Below are positions 33,551 through 42,489 of a stretch of DNA of 64,000 nt, piece by piece. The translations under genes and the position numbers were made by a program. The stretch is taken from the NCBI GenBank assembly GCA_018261735.1, contig JAGTRM010000014.1, forward strand, positions 85,168-149,167. The letters run 5' to 3'. The notes below the pieces were generated by a model that worked only from the letters and a program-made list of their open reading frames with translations, was not told the origin of the DNA and did not search any database. Source of the DNA: Pseudomonadota bacterium. Its GTDB lineage: Bacteria; Pseudomonadota; Gammaproteobacteria; Burkholderiales; Chitinibacteraceae. Within the stretch, counting starts at the first letter, position 1. The number at the start of each line of letters is the position of its first letter.

Positions 33551-34252
33551 TCAACCTCTCAAATTGAAAACAATGGGAACCAGAACCCAGGCCGCGACCG
33601 TGTCGCTGCCTTGTCTGGCAGGAATGAATTTCCAGCGCTGGACGGCCTCTCGCGCCGCCTGATCCAGTCTGCTTGAGCCACTGCCGTTCTTGATCTCTAC
33701 CTGGGACGGCAAGCCACTGGTTTCGACAAACACCCGCAGCGTGACCCGGCCTTCCTCACCCAATCGGCGCGAGATCGACGGGTAGACGGGGGCCGGGTTT
33801 TGCAGATAGCCGGCATCAAAGCGCGCAGAGACAAAGGCGGGCGCCGGTGTTCCTGTCGCTGCCTGAGCGCTTCCTGCCGGCGGACTCTGAGGCTGCGGTG
33901 GGGCTGGCGGCGTAAGGGAAGGGGCATTTTCCTGATGCGCAGCGGGAGCCGGTGTCTGCGCGGCCAGCGTGGGTGCCGGTGTGCGCGGCGCAACAGGTTG
34001 TGGCGCGATCTTGGGTTTGATCACCGGCTGGGCGGGCTTGGGTTGCACTGGTGCCGCCATGGGCAACGCGGTGGGCGCAATCATCTGCACCATCAGTGCT
34101 GGCAACGGCGCGGGCATTGAGTGGCTAGCCTGCGAAAACAGCCAGGCGAAAACGCACAAGTGCATGACCACCACGCAGGCCATCGCCCTGGCGGAGATTC
34201 CCTGCGCAAGGTAGGTGCGCTGCGAGGAGGTTGTTGCTGGATGAGTGGGCAT
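33551..34252 (-). CDS. tonB: energy transducer TonB
   Basis: Protein of 233 residues: membrane helix near residues 22-40, a Pro/Ala/Lys/Gln-rich linker (PKPAQPVIKPKIAPQPVAP...) and a TonB C-terminal domain (YPSISRRLGEEGRVTLRVFVETSGLPSQVEIKNGSGSSRLDQAA) ending VPIVFNLRG. It carries energy from ExbBD to the three siderophore receptors nearby. I start at 34252; the earlier ATG at 34279 lies inside the Fur box. First gene of the exbB-exbD operon. Confidence 0.94.
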   Translation of the reverse strand: MPTHPATTSSQRTYLAQGISARAMACVVVMHLCVFAWLFSQASHSMPAPLPALMVQMIAPTALPMAAPVQPKPAQPVIKPKIAPQPVAPRTPAPTLAAQTPAPAAHQENAPSLTPPAPPQPQSPPAGSAQAATGTPAPAFVSARFDAGYLQNPAPVYPSISRRLGEEGRVTLRVFVETSGLPSQVEIKNGSGSSRLDQAAREAVQRWKFIPARQGSDTVAAWVLVPIVFNLRG

Positions 34253-34264
34253 TCTTGTAATCGT

Positions 34265-34283
34265 GTAATTGAGAATCATTATC
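34265..34283 (-). promoter_or_regulatory. Fur box directly before tonB
   Basis: GTAATTGAGAATCATTATC matches the 19-base Fur consensus at 15 positions, with GAATCATTATC intact, and ends 13 bases before the chosen tonB ATG. Confidence 0.78.
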
Positions 34284-34403
34284 TTACCGGGCGCGCACAG
34301 GATGCTTGTTGCATGAGATCAAATCTCCGTCGGGTCCTTGGTGCCTGGATGGAATGCCCCCGGCGGGAGGCAATAGAGCATCAGTTCAGTGACGCATTAT
34401 ATT

Positions 34404-34422
34404 GATAACAATTCTCATTATC
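34404..34422 (-). promoter_or_regulatory. second Fur box upstream of tonB
   Basis: GATAACAATTCTCATTATC, 15 of 19 consensus matches with symmetric ends, about 150 bases upstream of tonB. No other gene start is close enough to be its target, so it probably covers a distal tonB promoter. Confidence 0.72.
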
Positions 34423-34798
34423 AATATTTAACCGAATGAAAAGCAATGACGCACGCATGTAACTTGCCACCCGTTGCGGGCAACGGAACGGATGCCGCGA
34501 AAGAATGGTTCTTGGGAGAGGGGCCGTCCGGCAAGATCGTGAACAGAACCTGGCAGACAGGGATACGAATGTGTCTGTTGCAAAAACAGTGACTCCCCTC
34601 CCGGTTCCGGCGCAAGCGGGTCTAGGAATCACCATGGCAAATCATTGTTTCTAATATGTGTTTTGGCATTAATAGAAAAATTGTCAGTATTTTTGCTATT
34701 AATTCTTTATTTTGCTTACGTTAACTGTTTGTTTGTAGTAGTCTCCTTGCCGCAATAAATAAGTAAATCCAGCAAAATCAATAAATTAGAGGATTCTA
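34423..34798. other. AT-rich intergenic region before vgrG
   Basis: About 375 bases without a credible gene. The last 150 bases (from about 34640) are sharply AT-rich compared with the DNA on both sides and lead into the vgrG ribosome site (GAGG at 34790). I see no clear sigma-70 promoter, tRNA or integrase site. Confidence 0.5.
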
Positions 34799-37708
34799 AT
34801 GTTGGAACGTCCTGAAGCCTTGTTGCGCGCCTTCGCCTCGGCCTTTACCCAGCACACGCGTTTGCTGACATTGGCATTCGGCGGTGAGGGCTGGCGGCCA
34901 GATATGCTGTTGCCGCACACGTTGAGCGGCCAGGCGGCGCTTTCCACACTGTATCGCTACGAACTTGACTGCCTCTCGTCCGATGCCCATCTCGAACTCA
35001 AGGATCTGCTGGGCTTGCCGGTGCAGGTCGGGCTGCTCACGCCGACGGGCGACGAGCGGGTGATCACCGGGCTGGTTACCGCCGCGCAGGGTATCGGCTC
35101 GAACGGCGGTTTTGCCTCGTACCGGCTGGTGATCGAGCCCGCGCTGGCCTTGCTGGCGCAACGCCGCTGCAGCCGGGTTTTCCAGGACATGAACATTGTC
35201 GAGATCATCAAGACCGTTCTCGACGAGCACGCCGCCAATAATCCGGCCATTGCCGCCGCGTTTGCCTTCGATCCGCAACTTGAAACGGACTATTCCGCGC
35301 GCAGTTATTGCCTACAATACCGCGAATCCGATCTGGAATTCATCCAGCGCCTGCTACGCGAAGAAGGCATCAGCTACCGCTTTGCCTTCCGCTCCGGCGA
35401 TACTCCGCTGCATACCTTGATCCTGTTTGACGACCCGTATGCGCTCGATGAATCGCCGCTGGGGCGCATCCGATTCCACCGTGCCGACGGCACCGAGCAC
35501 GAAGATACCCTGCAGGGTTGGGAGGGCCAGCGCCGGATTATGCCGCCCAGGGTCAGCCTGGCGAGCTTCGACTACAAGACCGTCGCCACCGAGCAGTCTC
35601 AGGACGCCACCACGCAAGATCAGGGAGCAGGCGGCGAGCAAGCCGGTCGCAGCCTGGAAGACTACGATCCGCAAGGCCCCTACTATGGCGGCCTGAACGA
35701 GTTGAGCCGTTACGCCCGTTTGCGCCAGCAGGCCCATGACCGCGCCGCCAAATCGTTCACCGCCCGCGGCACGGTGCGGGCCCTGAATGTGGGCGAATGG
35801 TTCACGCTGAGCGGCCACCCGGTGCACGACCAGGATCCGCCCGAACAGCGCCAGTTCGTCGTGACCGGGGAAACCCTTGCTGCGGAGAACAACCTGCCCG
35901 GCGAATTGATTGCCGGGCTTTCCGGCCTGCTCGCAGCCGATCCCTCGAGCGGCAATCCCCGCAGCAAGCCACCGTTCCAGAACCAGCTCACCCTGATCCG
36001 GCGCGGCATCGCGCTCACGCCGGATTTTGCCCATACCGAACACGCCAAGCCCAAAGCCAACGGCGTGCAGACTGCCACGGTGGTCGGGCCTGCGGGGGAA
36101 GAAATTCATACCGACGAACTCGGCCGCATCAAGATCCAGTTCCACTGGCAACGCCCGAGCGAGCATCCCGAGTTCGGCGCGAATTTCGATGACCGCTCGT
36201 CCTGCTGGCTGCGCGTCGCCTACCCCAGTGCCGGCGCCGGCTGGGGCCAGCAGTTCATCCCGCGCATCGGCCAGGAAGTGCTGGTCGACTTCATCGAAGG
36301 CGACATCGACCGGCCCATCATCAAGGGCGCCCTGTATAACGGAACGCACACCCCGCCCAAATTCAGCGGCGCCGGCAGCATGCCGGCCAACAAGACGCTC
36401 TCCGGCATCAAGAGCAAGGAATATAAAGGCAGCCAGTACAACGAACTCTTGTTCGACGACACCACGAATGAGGTACGCGCCAAGCTATCGAGCGAACATG
36501 CCAAGACCCAGTTCAACCTTGGCTATCTCGCTCACCCGCGCAGCGAAAGCAAAGCAGAACCCAGAGGCGAAGGTGCGGAACTGCGGACCGACGCCGCCGC
36601 CGTGATCCGCGCCGCGCAAGGCATCCTGCTCAGCACCGATGCAAGAAGTGACGCGAGCGACAGCCAACTCGCGCGCAGCGAGCTGATCAACCACCTGCAA
36701 ACTGCGCTCGATCTGCTCAAGGGACTGGGCGACAGCGCCGAAACCTGCCACGCATTCAAGACCGAAACCAATACGCAGAATGAGTTGAACCAGCAACTCG
36801 CCGACTGGGAAAACGGCAGCAACACCGCCCAAGGCAAAGCCAACGGTCAGAGTCCGATCATCGCGCTGAGCTCACCCGGTGGCATCAGCAGCGCAACCCC
36901 GAAAACCAGCACGCACTACGCCGGCGAGCAGCTCAACCAGATCGCCGGACAACACCTGCAGCAGACCGCCGGCGAGCAGATCACGCTCAACGCAGGACAA
37001 GGCATCAGCCTCTTCAGCCAGAAGGAAGGCGTGCGGTTGATCGCGCATGAAGGCCAGTTCCTCGCGCAGGCGCAGACGGATGACATCGCGATCAACGCGC
37101 AGAAAGACGTCAAGATCACTTCATCTACGGAAGCGATCGATCTCGCCGCAGCGAAGAACATCACCTTCATCACCTCGGGTGGAGCGTATCTAAAGATCGC
37201 GGACGGCAAGGTGGAAGTAGGCTGCCCGGGCGCGTTTACGGTGAAGGCGGGGGGGCATAGTTGGGAAGGGCCGGCCAGTCAGCGTGGCGCTCTGCCTGTT
37301 ATGCCCTCTGCAGAATTCATAAACAAACACAGCCTGCGCTTTGCTTTTGAGCATGCAGATGCCATGGCCGAAGACGCTGGCATGGTCGGCAAACCGTTCA
37401 CGATTACGGATGACATGGGCCAGATTCTGGAGTCAGGGACGGTGCCCCAATCCGGAGTTCTTCCTAGAGTCATGTTGGATGAAGCCAAGCAGCTGACATT
37501 GAGTCTGGGCCAGTCAGGCTGGGAGGTAGTCGAATTGCCCTTGTCGAATGACGAAATGGAAGAGGCCGACTCGGATGAGATGACGGGCGATGAAACGGGT
37601 TTCGATGATCAGGATGAGGTTGATCTGTTCGAGCACGATCCGGATGCCTTTTTGCCCAGAGATATCCTGGACGAAATGAACCTCAGCAGCGTGGAAGAGA
37701 AGGAATAA
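34799..37708 (+). CDS. vgrG: type VI secretion system tip protein VgrG with DUF2345 and C-terminal extension
   Basis: Protein of 969 residues. Phage gp27-like and gp5-like parts span about 1-580 (YRYELDCLS, YCLQYRESDLEFIQRLLREEGISYRF, GRIKIQFHWQRP, RIGQEVLVDFIEGDIDRPIIKGALYNG). A DUF2345-type beta region follows (about 600-830: LNAGQGISLFSQKEGVRLIAHEG, GGAYLKIADGKVEVGCPGAF). The C-terminal extension of about 130 residues ends in a very acidic tail. VgrG forms the spike of the T6SS and carries effectors. The gene four bases downstream encodes a peptidoglycan hydrolase, its likely cargo. No other T6SS structural genes are in the window, so this is an orphan vgrG island. Confidence 0.95.
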   Translation: MLERPEALLRAFASAFTQHTRLLTLAFGGEGWRPDMLLPHTLSGQAALSTLYRYELDCLSSDAHLELKDLLGLPVQVGLLTPTGDERVITGLVTAAQGIGSNGGFASYRLVIEPALALLAQRRCSRVFQDMNIVEIIKTVLDEHAANNPAIAAAFAFDPQLETDYSARSYCLQYRESDLEFIQRLLREEGISYRFAFRSGDTPLHTLILFDDPYALDESPLGRIRFHRADGTEHEDTLQGWEGQRRIMPPRVSLASFDYKTVATEQSQDATTQDQGAGGEQAGRSLEDYDPQGPYYGGLNELSRYARLRQQAHDRAAKSFTARGTVRALNVGEWFTLSGHPVHDQDPPEQRQFVVTGETLAAENNLPGELIAGLSGLLAADPSSGNPRSKPPFQNQLTLIRRGIALTPDFAHTEHAKPKANGVQTATVVGPAGEEIHTDELGRIKIQFHWQRPSEHPEFGANFDDRSSCWLRVAYPSAGAGWGQQFIPRIGQEVLVDFIEGDIDRPIIKGALYNGTHTPPKFSGAGSMPANKTLSGIKSKEYKGSQYNELLFDDTTNEVRAKLSSEHAKTQFNLGYLAHPRSESKAEPRGEGAELRTDAAAVIRAAQGILLSTDARSDASDSQLARSELINHLQTALDLLKGLGDSAETCHAFKTETNTQNELNQQLADWENGSNTAQGKANGQSPIIALSSPGGISSATPKTSTHYAGEQLNQIAGQHLQQTAGEQITLNAGQGISLFSQKEGVRLIAHEGQFLAQAQTDDIAINAQKDVKITSSTEAIDLAAAKNITFITSGGAYLKIADGKVEVGCPGAFTVKAGGHSWEGPASQRGALPVMPSAEFINKHSLRFAFEHADAMAEDAGMVGKPFTITDDMGQILESGTVPQSGVLPRVMLDEAKQLTLSLGQSGWEVVELPLSNDEMEEADSDEMTGDETGFDDQDEVDLFEHDPDAFLPRDILDEMNLSSVEEKE

Positions 37709-37712
37709 ATTC

Positions 37713-39503
37713 ATGGCGAAATGGGTCAAGGCACAATACGACAGCGAGCGCAAGATTGCGGAATACACCGATGCGCAAGGCAACCACCTGATCCGTAGCG
37801 GTGGCAGCCTGCCATGGCGCCTGAACAATCCGGGCAATTTGAGGCCATGGATGGAAAAAGGCGTTCCCGCCCCCAGAGCGGTCAAGACGCATATAGGTTT
37901 CGCCAAGACCAAAAACAGCAAGGGTGTTGATTGCTACTTTTTGATCTTTCCGGATTATGAAACCGGGGTGAATGAAATCCGCAATAACCTGAGGCGTCTT
38001 TATTCCAAGAAGACCATCAAGGAGGCGATTGACGGTTATGCGCCTCCCGTGGAAAACAACACAGAAAAATATATCAGCGATGCGGAAAAGTTTTCCGGGC
38101 TGACTCGTGACAGAGTCGTAGGCAAACTGGATTCATCCGAATTTGAACGGCTGGTCAAAGCCATCATCAAGATCGAAGGCTATGAAGATCAGTCCAAGGG
38201 TGCTCGCAAAGAAGCTACCGTAGCAGTCAGTTCTGTCACCCTTTCGGATGGCAGCAAAGCGATCGCAGGAAAAACCGTTGTTCTGGAACAGGACGGCAAA
38301 ACCCGACAGGTCACTACTTCCGAAATCGGCCAACTTCCCCCGGTTGTGCATCAGGCCAAGTCTGGACCGGTGAAGATCAAGGTGCCAGATGAGAAAGGGT
38401 TGCTCAAAACAATCTTGAGTATCGACATGGCTGCAGAAGCCAAACACTTTCTCCTGGTCTGTGAACAAAAGATCTACCAGGCTTTCTCAGGTCCGCATGC
38501 CTCTACCCAAACGAGCAAACAGGACGATCGCAGCCATGTCTACACGGTTCAGCCTGGCGATACGCTAGCCAAAATCGCAAAAAAATTCAAAACCAGCGTG
38601 GCGCGGCTGCAGAAAGACAACCATATCAAAAACGCGAAACTGATCCTGGCCGGGCAGCGCTTGATCATCTGCCATGGCAACGCCAGCGCTCCAGCATCAG
38701 TGGCGAAGCCTGCTGTATCCGCCAACAAGCCACAAAGCGGATCTGCGAAATCGTCAACGTCTTCCAAGGCTCAAAACCAATCGGCCAAAGCGCAGGATCA
38801 ATCCGCTTCGACAGGAAATGATTTGCGGGAAGCTGAGGTTGAAAACCTGAGCACATCCCGGACCCGCTCCGGGGAAGGGTCGCCAGCGGCATGGATGCCC
38901 TCCGATTCCAGACGGGCGCCGTGGATGGAGGTGGCTCTATCAGAAGCAAAAAAGTGGAAAGGTGTTACAGAAGAAAAAATTACCCGTAATTATCACAAAG
39001 AGTTAGGGCTAAAAGGTAATTTAGTTAAAACCGCATGGTGTGCTGCCTTTGTGAATTTTTGCTTAAAAACAAGTGGGCAGATTTATGAAAATAGTGCGGG
39101 GTCACAGTTTCCGATATTAAGTAAAAAATTTATTAAGATTGATAGGCCTGTATATGGATCAATTATGGTGATGAGGAATTATTTTTCAGGCACTAATAAA
39201 TCACCAGGAAAGGGGCATGCAACATTTGTATATGCTATGAAGGGGGATGGAAGAGTTGTTTGTTTGGGTGGGAATCAAGGAGACCGAGTAAAGCTTTCTG
39301 CATATGCAATGTCTGGTGTTTCATCGAGATTTGTATCGGATGGAGTGACTTATGATCAAAGATTTTATGGATTTTATGTTCCGGTGACATACCTTGAATA
39401 TGCGAGAAATGAAAGGGAATTGGAGGTTGTTGATATGGATAAGATTAATAAAGAAATTATTGTAAATGTTTCTAAGCAGGAGTTGGTGGAGAGTACGCGA
39501 TAA
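37713..39503 (+). CDS. modular T6SS peptidoglycan-hydrolase effector (lysozyme-like, LysM, NlpC/CHAP-like amidase)
   Basis: Protein of 596 residues in three modules. The N-terminal region (about 25-140) has WRLNNPGNLR and FPDYETGVNEIRNNL, as in phage-type lysozyme-like proteins. A LysM domain occupies about 276-319 (VYTVQPGDTLAKIAKKF). After a Ser/Ala/Gln-rich linker (about 325-395), a C-terminal amidase of the NlpC/P60-CHAP kind has C443 in TAWCAAFVNFC, H502 in GHATFVY and GGNQGDRV. It should cut cell-wall glycan and/or peptide in the periplasm of target cells. It follows vgrG by four bases. Base composition drops sharply to AT-rich at about 38940, at the start of the amidase domain, so the gene looks chimeric. 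The next gene overlaps its stop by one base. Confidence 0.87.
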   Translation: MAKWVKAQYDSERKIAEYTDAQGNHLIRSGGSLPWRLNNPGNLRPWMEKGVPAPRAVKTHIGFAKTKNSKGVDCYFLIFPDYETGVNEIRNNLRRLYSKKTIKEAIDGYAPPVENNTEKYISDAEKFSGLTRDRVVGKLDSSEFERLVKAIIKIEGYEDQSKGARKEATVAVSSVTLSDGSKAIAGKTVVLEQDGKTRQVTTSEIGQLPPVVHQAKSGPVKIKVPDEKGLLKTILSIDMAAEAKHFLLVCEQKIYQAFSGPHASTQTSKQDDRSHVYTVQPGDTLAKIAKKFKTSVARLQKDNHIKNAKLILAGQRLIICHGNASAPASVAKPAVSANKPQSGSAKSSTSSKAQNQSAKAQDQSASTGNDLREAEVENLSTSRTRSGEGSPAAWMPSDSRRAPWMEVALSEAKKWKGVTEEKITRNYHKELGLKGNLVKTAWCAAFVNFCLKTSGQIYENSAGSQFPILSKKFIKIDRPVYGSIMVMRNYFSGTNKSPGKGHATFVYAMKGDGRVVCLGGNQGDRVKLSAYAMSGVSSRFVSDGVTYDQRFYGFYVPVTYLEYARNERELEVVDMDKINKEIIVNVSKQELVESTR

Positions 39504-40015
39504 TGAGAAATTTTTTGTCATTGCTTGTTGTCTTGCTGTCAATGTCCTTTGCAAATGCGGGATCCCGTGACTCTTTTATCCTGCTGGTATATCCGTTTGA
39601 CCAGAAATCAGAAGATATTGTTGCTCCGGTGCTGAAGAGATATTTCAATAAAAAATTTGATGGAAATCTTTATGTTTGTGATTCAATTAATGAATTGAAT
39701 TTTGATCTTGTTTATCTAAGAAAGAGGGTGGATGTGCTTTCGGTGAGCGATCTAGTGTCTGCAGTGAATGGCGACGATAAGTCTGTTAATTATGTGAAGA
39801 AAATTATTGGTACTTATAGGGATGGGGAAATAAAGAAAGGATTTGATGCTGTTGTATTGTATGAGTTAAATAATGGGCGAGTTGACCTTTTTTCTATTTC
39901 TGCGGCAAAAGGGGTGGGCAACAATCATGCAACGTCAAACAGTGTTAAAGATGGAGATATATCAAGTGCAATGTGCAGTGTATTAAAATCGTTGCCCTAT
40001 GCGTATGGTCCTTAA
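39503..40015 (+). CDS. probable periplasmic immunity protein for the effector
   Basis: Protein of 170 residues with a signal peptide (MRNFLSLLVVLLSMSFANA-G) and no family that I recognise. It begins in the TAATG junction with the effector stop, shares the effector's AT-rich composition, and is followed by a strong terminator. Small secreted proteins in this position usually neutralise the cognate toxin, and a periplasmic site fits a cell-wall amidase. A related but broken gene follows at 40139-40707, as is common for immunity genes. Immunity function is inferred from position only. Confidence 0.75.
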   Translation: MRNFLSLLVVLLSMSFANAGSRDSFILLVYPFDQKSEDIVAPVLKRYFNKKFDGNLYVCDSINELNFDLVYLRKRVDVLSVSDLVSAVNGDDKSVNYVKKIIGTYRDGEIKKGFDAVVLYELNNGRVDLFSISAAKGVGNNHATSNSVKDGDISSAMCSVLKSLPYAYGP

Positions 40016-40064
40016 CAGGCTGATGAAGAACCCAAGGTGGTGCTTGGTTTTCATCAGCCTGTTT
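40014..40064 (+). terminator. terminator after the immunity gene
   Basis: Long near-perfect hairpin of about 21 base pairs (AACAGGCTGATGAA... with ...TTCATCAGCCTGTT) followed by TTT, starting at the immunity-gene stop codon. It probably ends the vgrG-effector-immunity transcript. Confidence 0.75.
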
Positions 40065-40138
40065 AAACGAAAATTTGGAAAGTAGGTTTCTGTGGGTGGC
40101 GTGAAGAAGGTGAATAAGCAATCTTAAGGGCGGCGGCT

Positions 40139-40707
40139 GTGAATTATAAAAGTATTATATTGGCAATAATGGGTGGGGCGGCATATTTTATGCAGTGTGA
40201 AGTATTTGCAGGTGAGCGGGGATATTATGCGGTAGCTGTTGATATTAGTGGTGTGCCAAAATTATGGGGCTCTCCTGCTTATATGTATTACACGGATGAT
40301 TCTGTGGTAAGTGATGAAAATATGCCAGATCCTAATGAAAAATGTTGGAGTAAGAGAAAATCGGGTGATTATAGAATATCGATTTTTGCAAGAAAAAAAC
40401 GCCGCCTGAATTGACTGTTGAGGTTGCTAGGTCTGTTTTTAATGGGGATAAAGAAGCGATCGATAAAACAAGGAATATTCTTAGGAGATATAAAGATAAT
40501 AAAGTTGGTTCTGGTTATGATGGGCTGTACATCATTAAGTATGTTAATGCAACTTTGACAGTAATGGGAGTGAGTGCAAGAACCGGGAAGACAAAAACAA
40601 TCACCAATGTAATCATTGACTCAAACGACAAAAAGAAAGCTGCGCTGGCACTGGATAAAGCCTTATGCCTTGCTGCACAGCCATTTGACGAAGGTTTCCA
40701 GCCATAG
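40139..40707 (+). pseudogene. frameshifted paralogue of the immunity gene
   Basis: Two adjacent frames (40139-40414 from GTG and 40411-40707) together make one protein of about 189 residues that resembles the product of 39503-40015. For example FNGDKEAIDKTRNILRRYKDN...GYDGLYIIKYVN...GVSA compares with VNGDDKSVNYVKKIIGTYRDG...GFDAVVLYELN...SISA. The break lies at an A7 run (40393-40399); one more A would restore the frame through ARKKTPPELTVEV. The first part has a hydrophobic N terminus ending VFAG, as a signal peptide. It may be a pseudogene, a slippage-controlled gene or an error in a homopolymer. Confidence 0.7.
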
Positions 40708-40719
40708 GTCAAATTTATA

Positions 40720-41124
40720 ATGCGACACTTAAATTTATTGCTCTCTTTGTTGTTTATTCTTTTCATTTCCTCCGCTCACGCCGCTTGCCTTGGCTACGAT
40801 CCCGAAAAAGTCACGCTGTACGGTAAATTGGTTCGGGAAACTTATCCAGGGCCGCCCAATTTTGAAAGTGTCAAAGATGGCGACGAGCCGGAAACAGGGT
40901 ATTACGTGCACCTCGGCAAGTCGATTTGTGTTCGCGATAAAAATAATCAGGAGCTTTCCAGCTATGACCATGTCAGAAAGGTCCAGCTGATTCTCTCTGC
41001 CGAACAATACAAACAGCTTCGTCCCCGGCTTGGAAAGCAAGTTACGTTGGGCGGAATGCTATGGGATGGAAATACTGGGCACTATCATGCGCCGGTCGGG
41101 CTCAAAGTAAAAAAGATTGATTGA
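40720..41124 (+). CDS. secreted DUF4431-like protein
   Basis: Protein of 134 residues with signal peptide (ending LFISSAHA-A). It begins CLGYDPEKVTLYGKLVRETYPGPPNFESV and ends with a GKQVTLGGMLWDGNTGHYHAPVGLKV block, a pattern I associate with DUF4431 proteins seen beside secreted or T6SS cell-wall enzymes. It is close to normal GC content again, unlike the two genes before it. It could be a further immunity or accessory protein; the molecular role is unknown. Confidence 0.75.
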   Translation: MRHLNLLLSLLFILFISSAHAACLGYDPEKVTLYGKLVRETYPGPPNFESVKDGDEPETGYYVHLGKSICVRDKNNQELSSYDHVRKVQLILSAEQYKQLRPRLGKQVTLGGMLWDGNTGHYHAPVGLKVKKID

Positions 41125-41233
41125 TAGATGGCTGTTGCGTGATGTCGAATACTCGGCAATGGAATGCCAATCACTGTGAACATTCTGCGCGTGGTATTGA
41201 AAATAATTAATTTCAAGAGGGGGCATCTATTGA

Positions 41234-41920
41234 ATGATGGCTAAATGCAAAAAATGGACAGTAATGCTTGCCGCAAGTTTCTTTGCTCTTGCGGCGCATG
41301 CGGCAAATATTGTTGTCGACACCGGGCATACGCCGCTACGTCCGGGAGCAACTGCGGCAAGTGGCAAGGTCGAGTATTTGTATAACCTGCAGTTTACTAA
41401 TGTGCTGGCCGGTGAACTGGTTACACAGGGGGAGAAGGTGTTTCGGGTGGCTGCGGATGGCAAGGAAATTACTTTGCAGGAACGCGCAATCCGCGAGCCT
41501 GCCGCAGATTTCTTTGTCTCGATTCATCACGATTCCATTCAGCAGGAATGGATCGATGCCGGGCGGCGTCGCGAATTTGCCGGTTTTTCAATCTTTGTAT
41601 CAGAAAAAAATCCGCACTATGCCCAAAGTCTGCATTGTGCCCGCGAGATTGCCGAGCAGCTGCTGGCAATTGGCGAAGTGCTGTCGCTGTATCACGCCAC
41701 GCTGATTCCTGGTGAAAACAGGCCTTTGATCGACCGGCGCCTGGGTATCCACCGGTTCGATGACTTGGTTGTTCTGAAAACAGCGACTATTCCAGCTGTT
41801 TTGATTGAAGCCGGGGTGATTGCCAATCCAGATGAAGAGGAGCGGTTCGCCAAGGCCGAAACGGTTCAACGTTTGGCTCATGCAATTGCCACTGGCATCC
41901 GTGTTTGTCAGAAGCCATAA
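41234..41920 (+). CDS. secreted N-acetylmuramoyl-L-alanine amidase (Amidase_3)
   Basis: Protein of 228 residues with signal peptide (ending FFALAAHA-A) and an Amidase_3 zinc domain. Zinc and catalytic residues are visible as DTGHTP, FVSIHHDS and IEAGVIANPDEE. It cleaves the bond between muramic acid and the stem peptide. It lacks cell-wall binding repeats or an AMIN domain and is shorter than AmiC. It lies in the T6SS island, so it may be an effector exported by its own signal peptide or simply a periplasmic wall enzyme. The following gene for a lysozyme-inhibitor-like protein is 34 bases away. Confidence 0.87.
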   Translation: MMAKCKKWTVMLAASFFALAAHAANIVVDTGHTPLRPGATAASGKVEYLYNLQFTNVLAGELVTQGEKVFRVAADGKEITLQERAIREPAADFFVSIHHDSIQQEWIDAGRRREFAGFSIFVSEKNPHYAQSLHCAREIAEQLLAIGEVLSLYHATLIPGENRPLIDRRLGIHRFDDLVVLKTATIPAVLIEAGVIANPDEEERFAKAETVQRLAHAIATGIRVCQKP

Positions 41921-41954
41921 AGACTGTTGTCTCAATTTTTCAAGAGGATTTGCG

Positions 41955-42335
41955 ATGAAGAAAATCAGTACTGCCTTGATGTTGGTTTGTCTCTCTGCGG
42001 GTGCGTATGCGGCAGGATGTGCCAAGCCGCGCAATGCGTTTGACCAGGTTTATTGCGCCGGAAACTTTTTTTCCCAGGTTGACCGGGACTTGAACCAGGC
42101 CTACGCCAGTTTGAGAAAAAACCTGAATCCGGCTCAGCAGGACACACTCAAGCAAGGGCAACTGGGGTGGATCAAGCAACGGGACGAATTGTGCAGCTAT
42201 GAAAAGCCCAATGGCTACTATGTAAATCTGTCCTGCGCGGTGGAACTGACCCAATCCCGCTTGTCTTTCCTGAAAGAGCGCGAGCGCGAATGCATCAGCA
42301 CGGGCTGTGTTACTTCCAAGTTGGGTGGCGAATGA
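41955..42335 (+). CDS. LprI/DUF1311-like lysozyme-inhibitor family protein
   Basis: Protein of 126 residues with signal peptide (ending LSAGAYA-A). It carries the cysteine-rich DUF1311 pattern: CAKPRNAFDQVYCAGNFFSQVDRDLNQAYASLRKNL...QGQLGWIKQRDELC...LSCAVELTQSRL. The family includes the lysozyme inhibitor LprI. I choose ATG 41955 because AGAGGA lies upstream; the frame is open into the amidase gene. A protective role against the lysozyme-like module of a T6SS effector would fit the context but is inference. Confidence 0.85.
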   Translation: MKKISTALMLVCLSAGAYAAGCAKPRNAFDQVYCAGNFFSQVDRDLNQAYASLRKNLNPAQQDTLKQGQLGWIKQRDELCSYEKPNGYYVNLSCAVELTQSRLSFLKERERECISTGCVTSKLGGE

Positions 42336-42416
42336 TGGCAATCTGATTTCGGCCAACTCGTTGACGACGTGCGAGTGCGGATTGGCCGCATGTTTGCCAT
42401 CGGTTGCTCAAAAAAC

Positions 42417-42446
42417 AAAAGCTCCTGGGTTTGTCCAGGAGCTTTT
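42417..42446. terminator. bidirectional terminator between the LprI-like gene and gatB
   Basis: Twelve-base perfect stem AAAAGCTCCTGG/CCAGGAGCTTTT with a six-base loop. It has T4 or A4 on either side, between two convergent genes. Confidence 0.85.
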
Positions 42447-42489
42447 GTCTACGGAGGCAGGCAACTTGGTTGTACTGTTCCGCGATAGA

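Noticed and set aside
34381..34635. 84-codon minus-strand frame between tonB and vgrG
   Set aside because: No ribosome site, no homology signal and it overlaps a Fur box; treated as intergenic.
34799..42335. prophage tail module instead of a T6SS island
   Set aside because: VgrG carries the DUF2345 region, and effector and immunity genes follow. No tail tube, baseplate, lysis or integrase genes are present.
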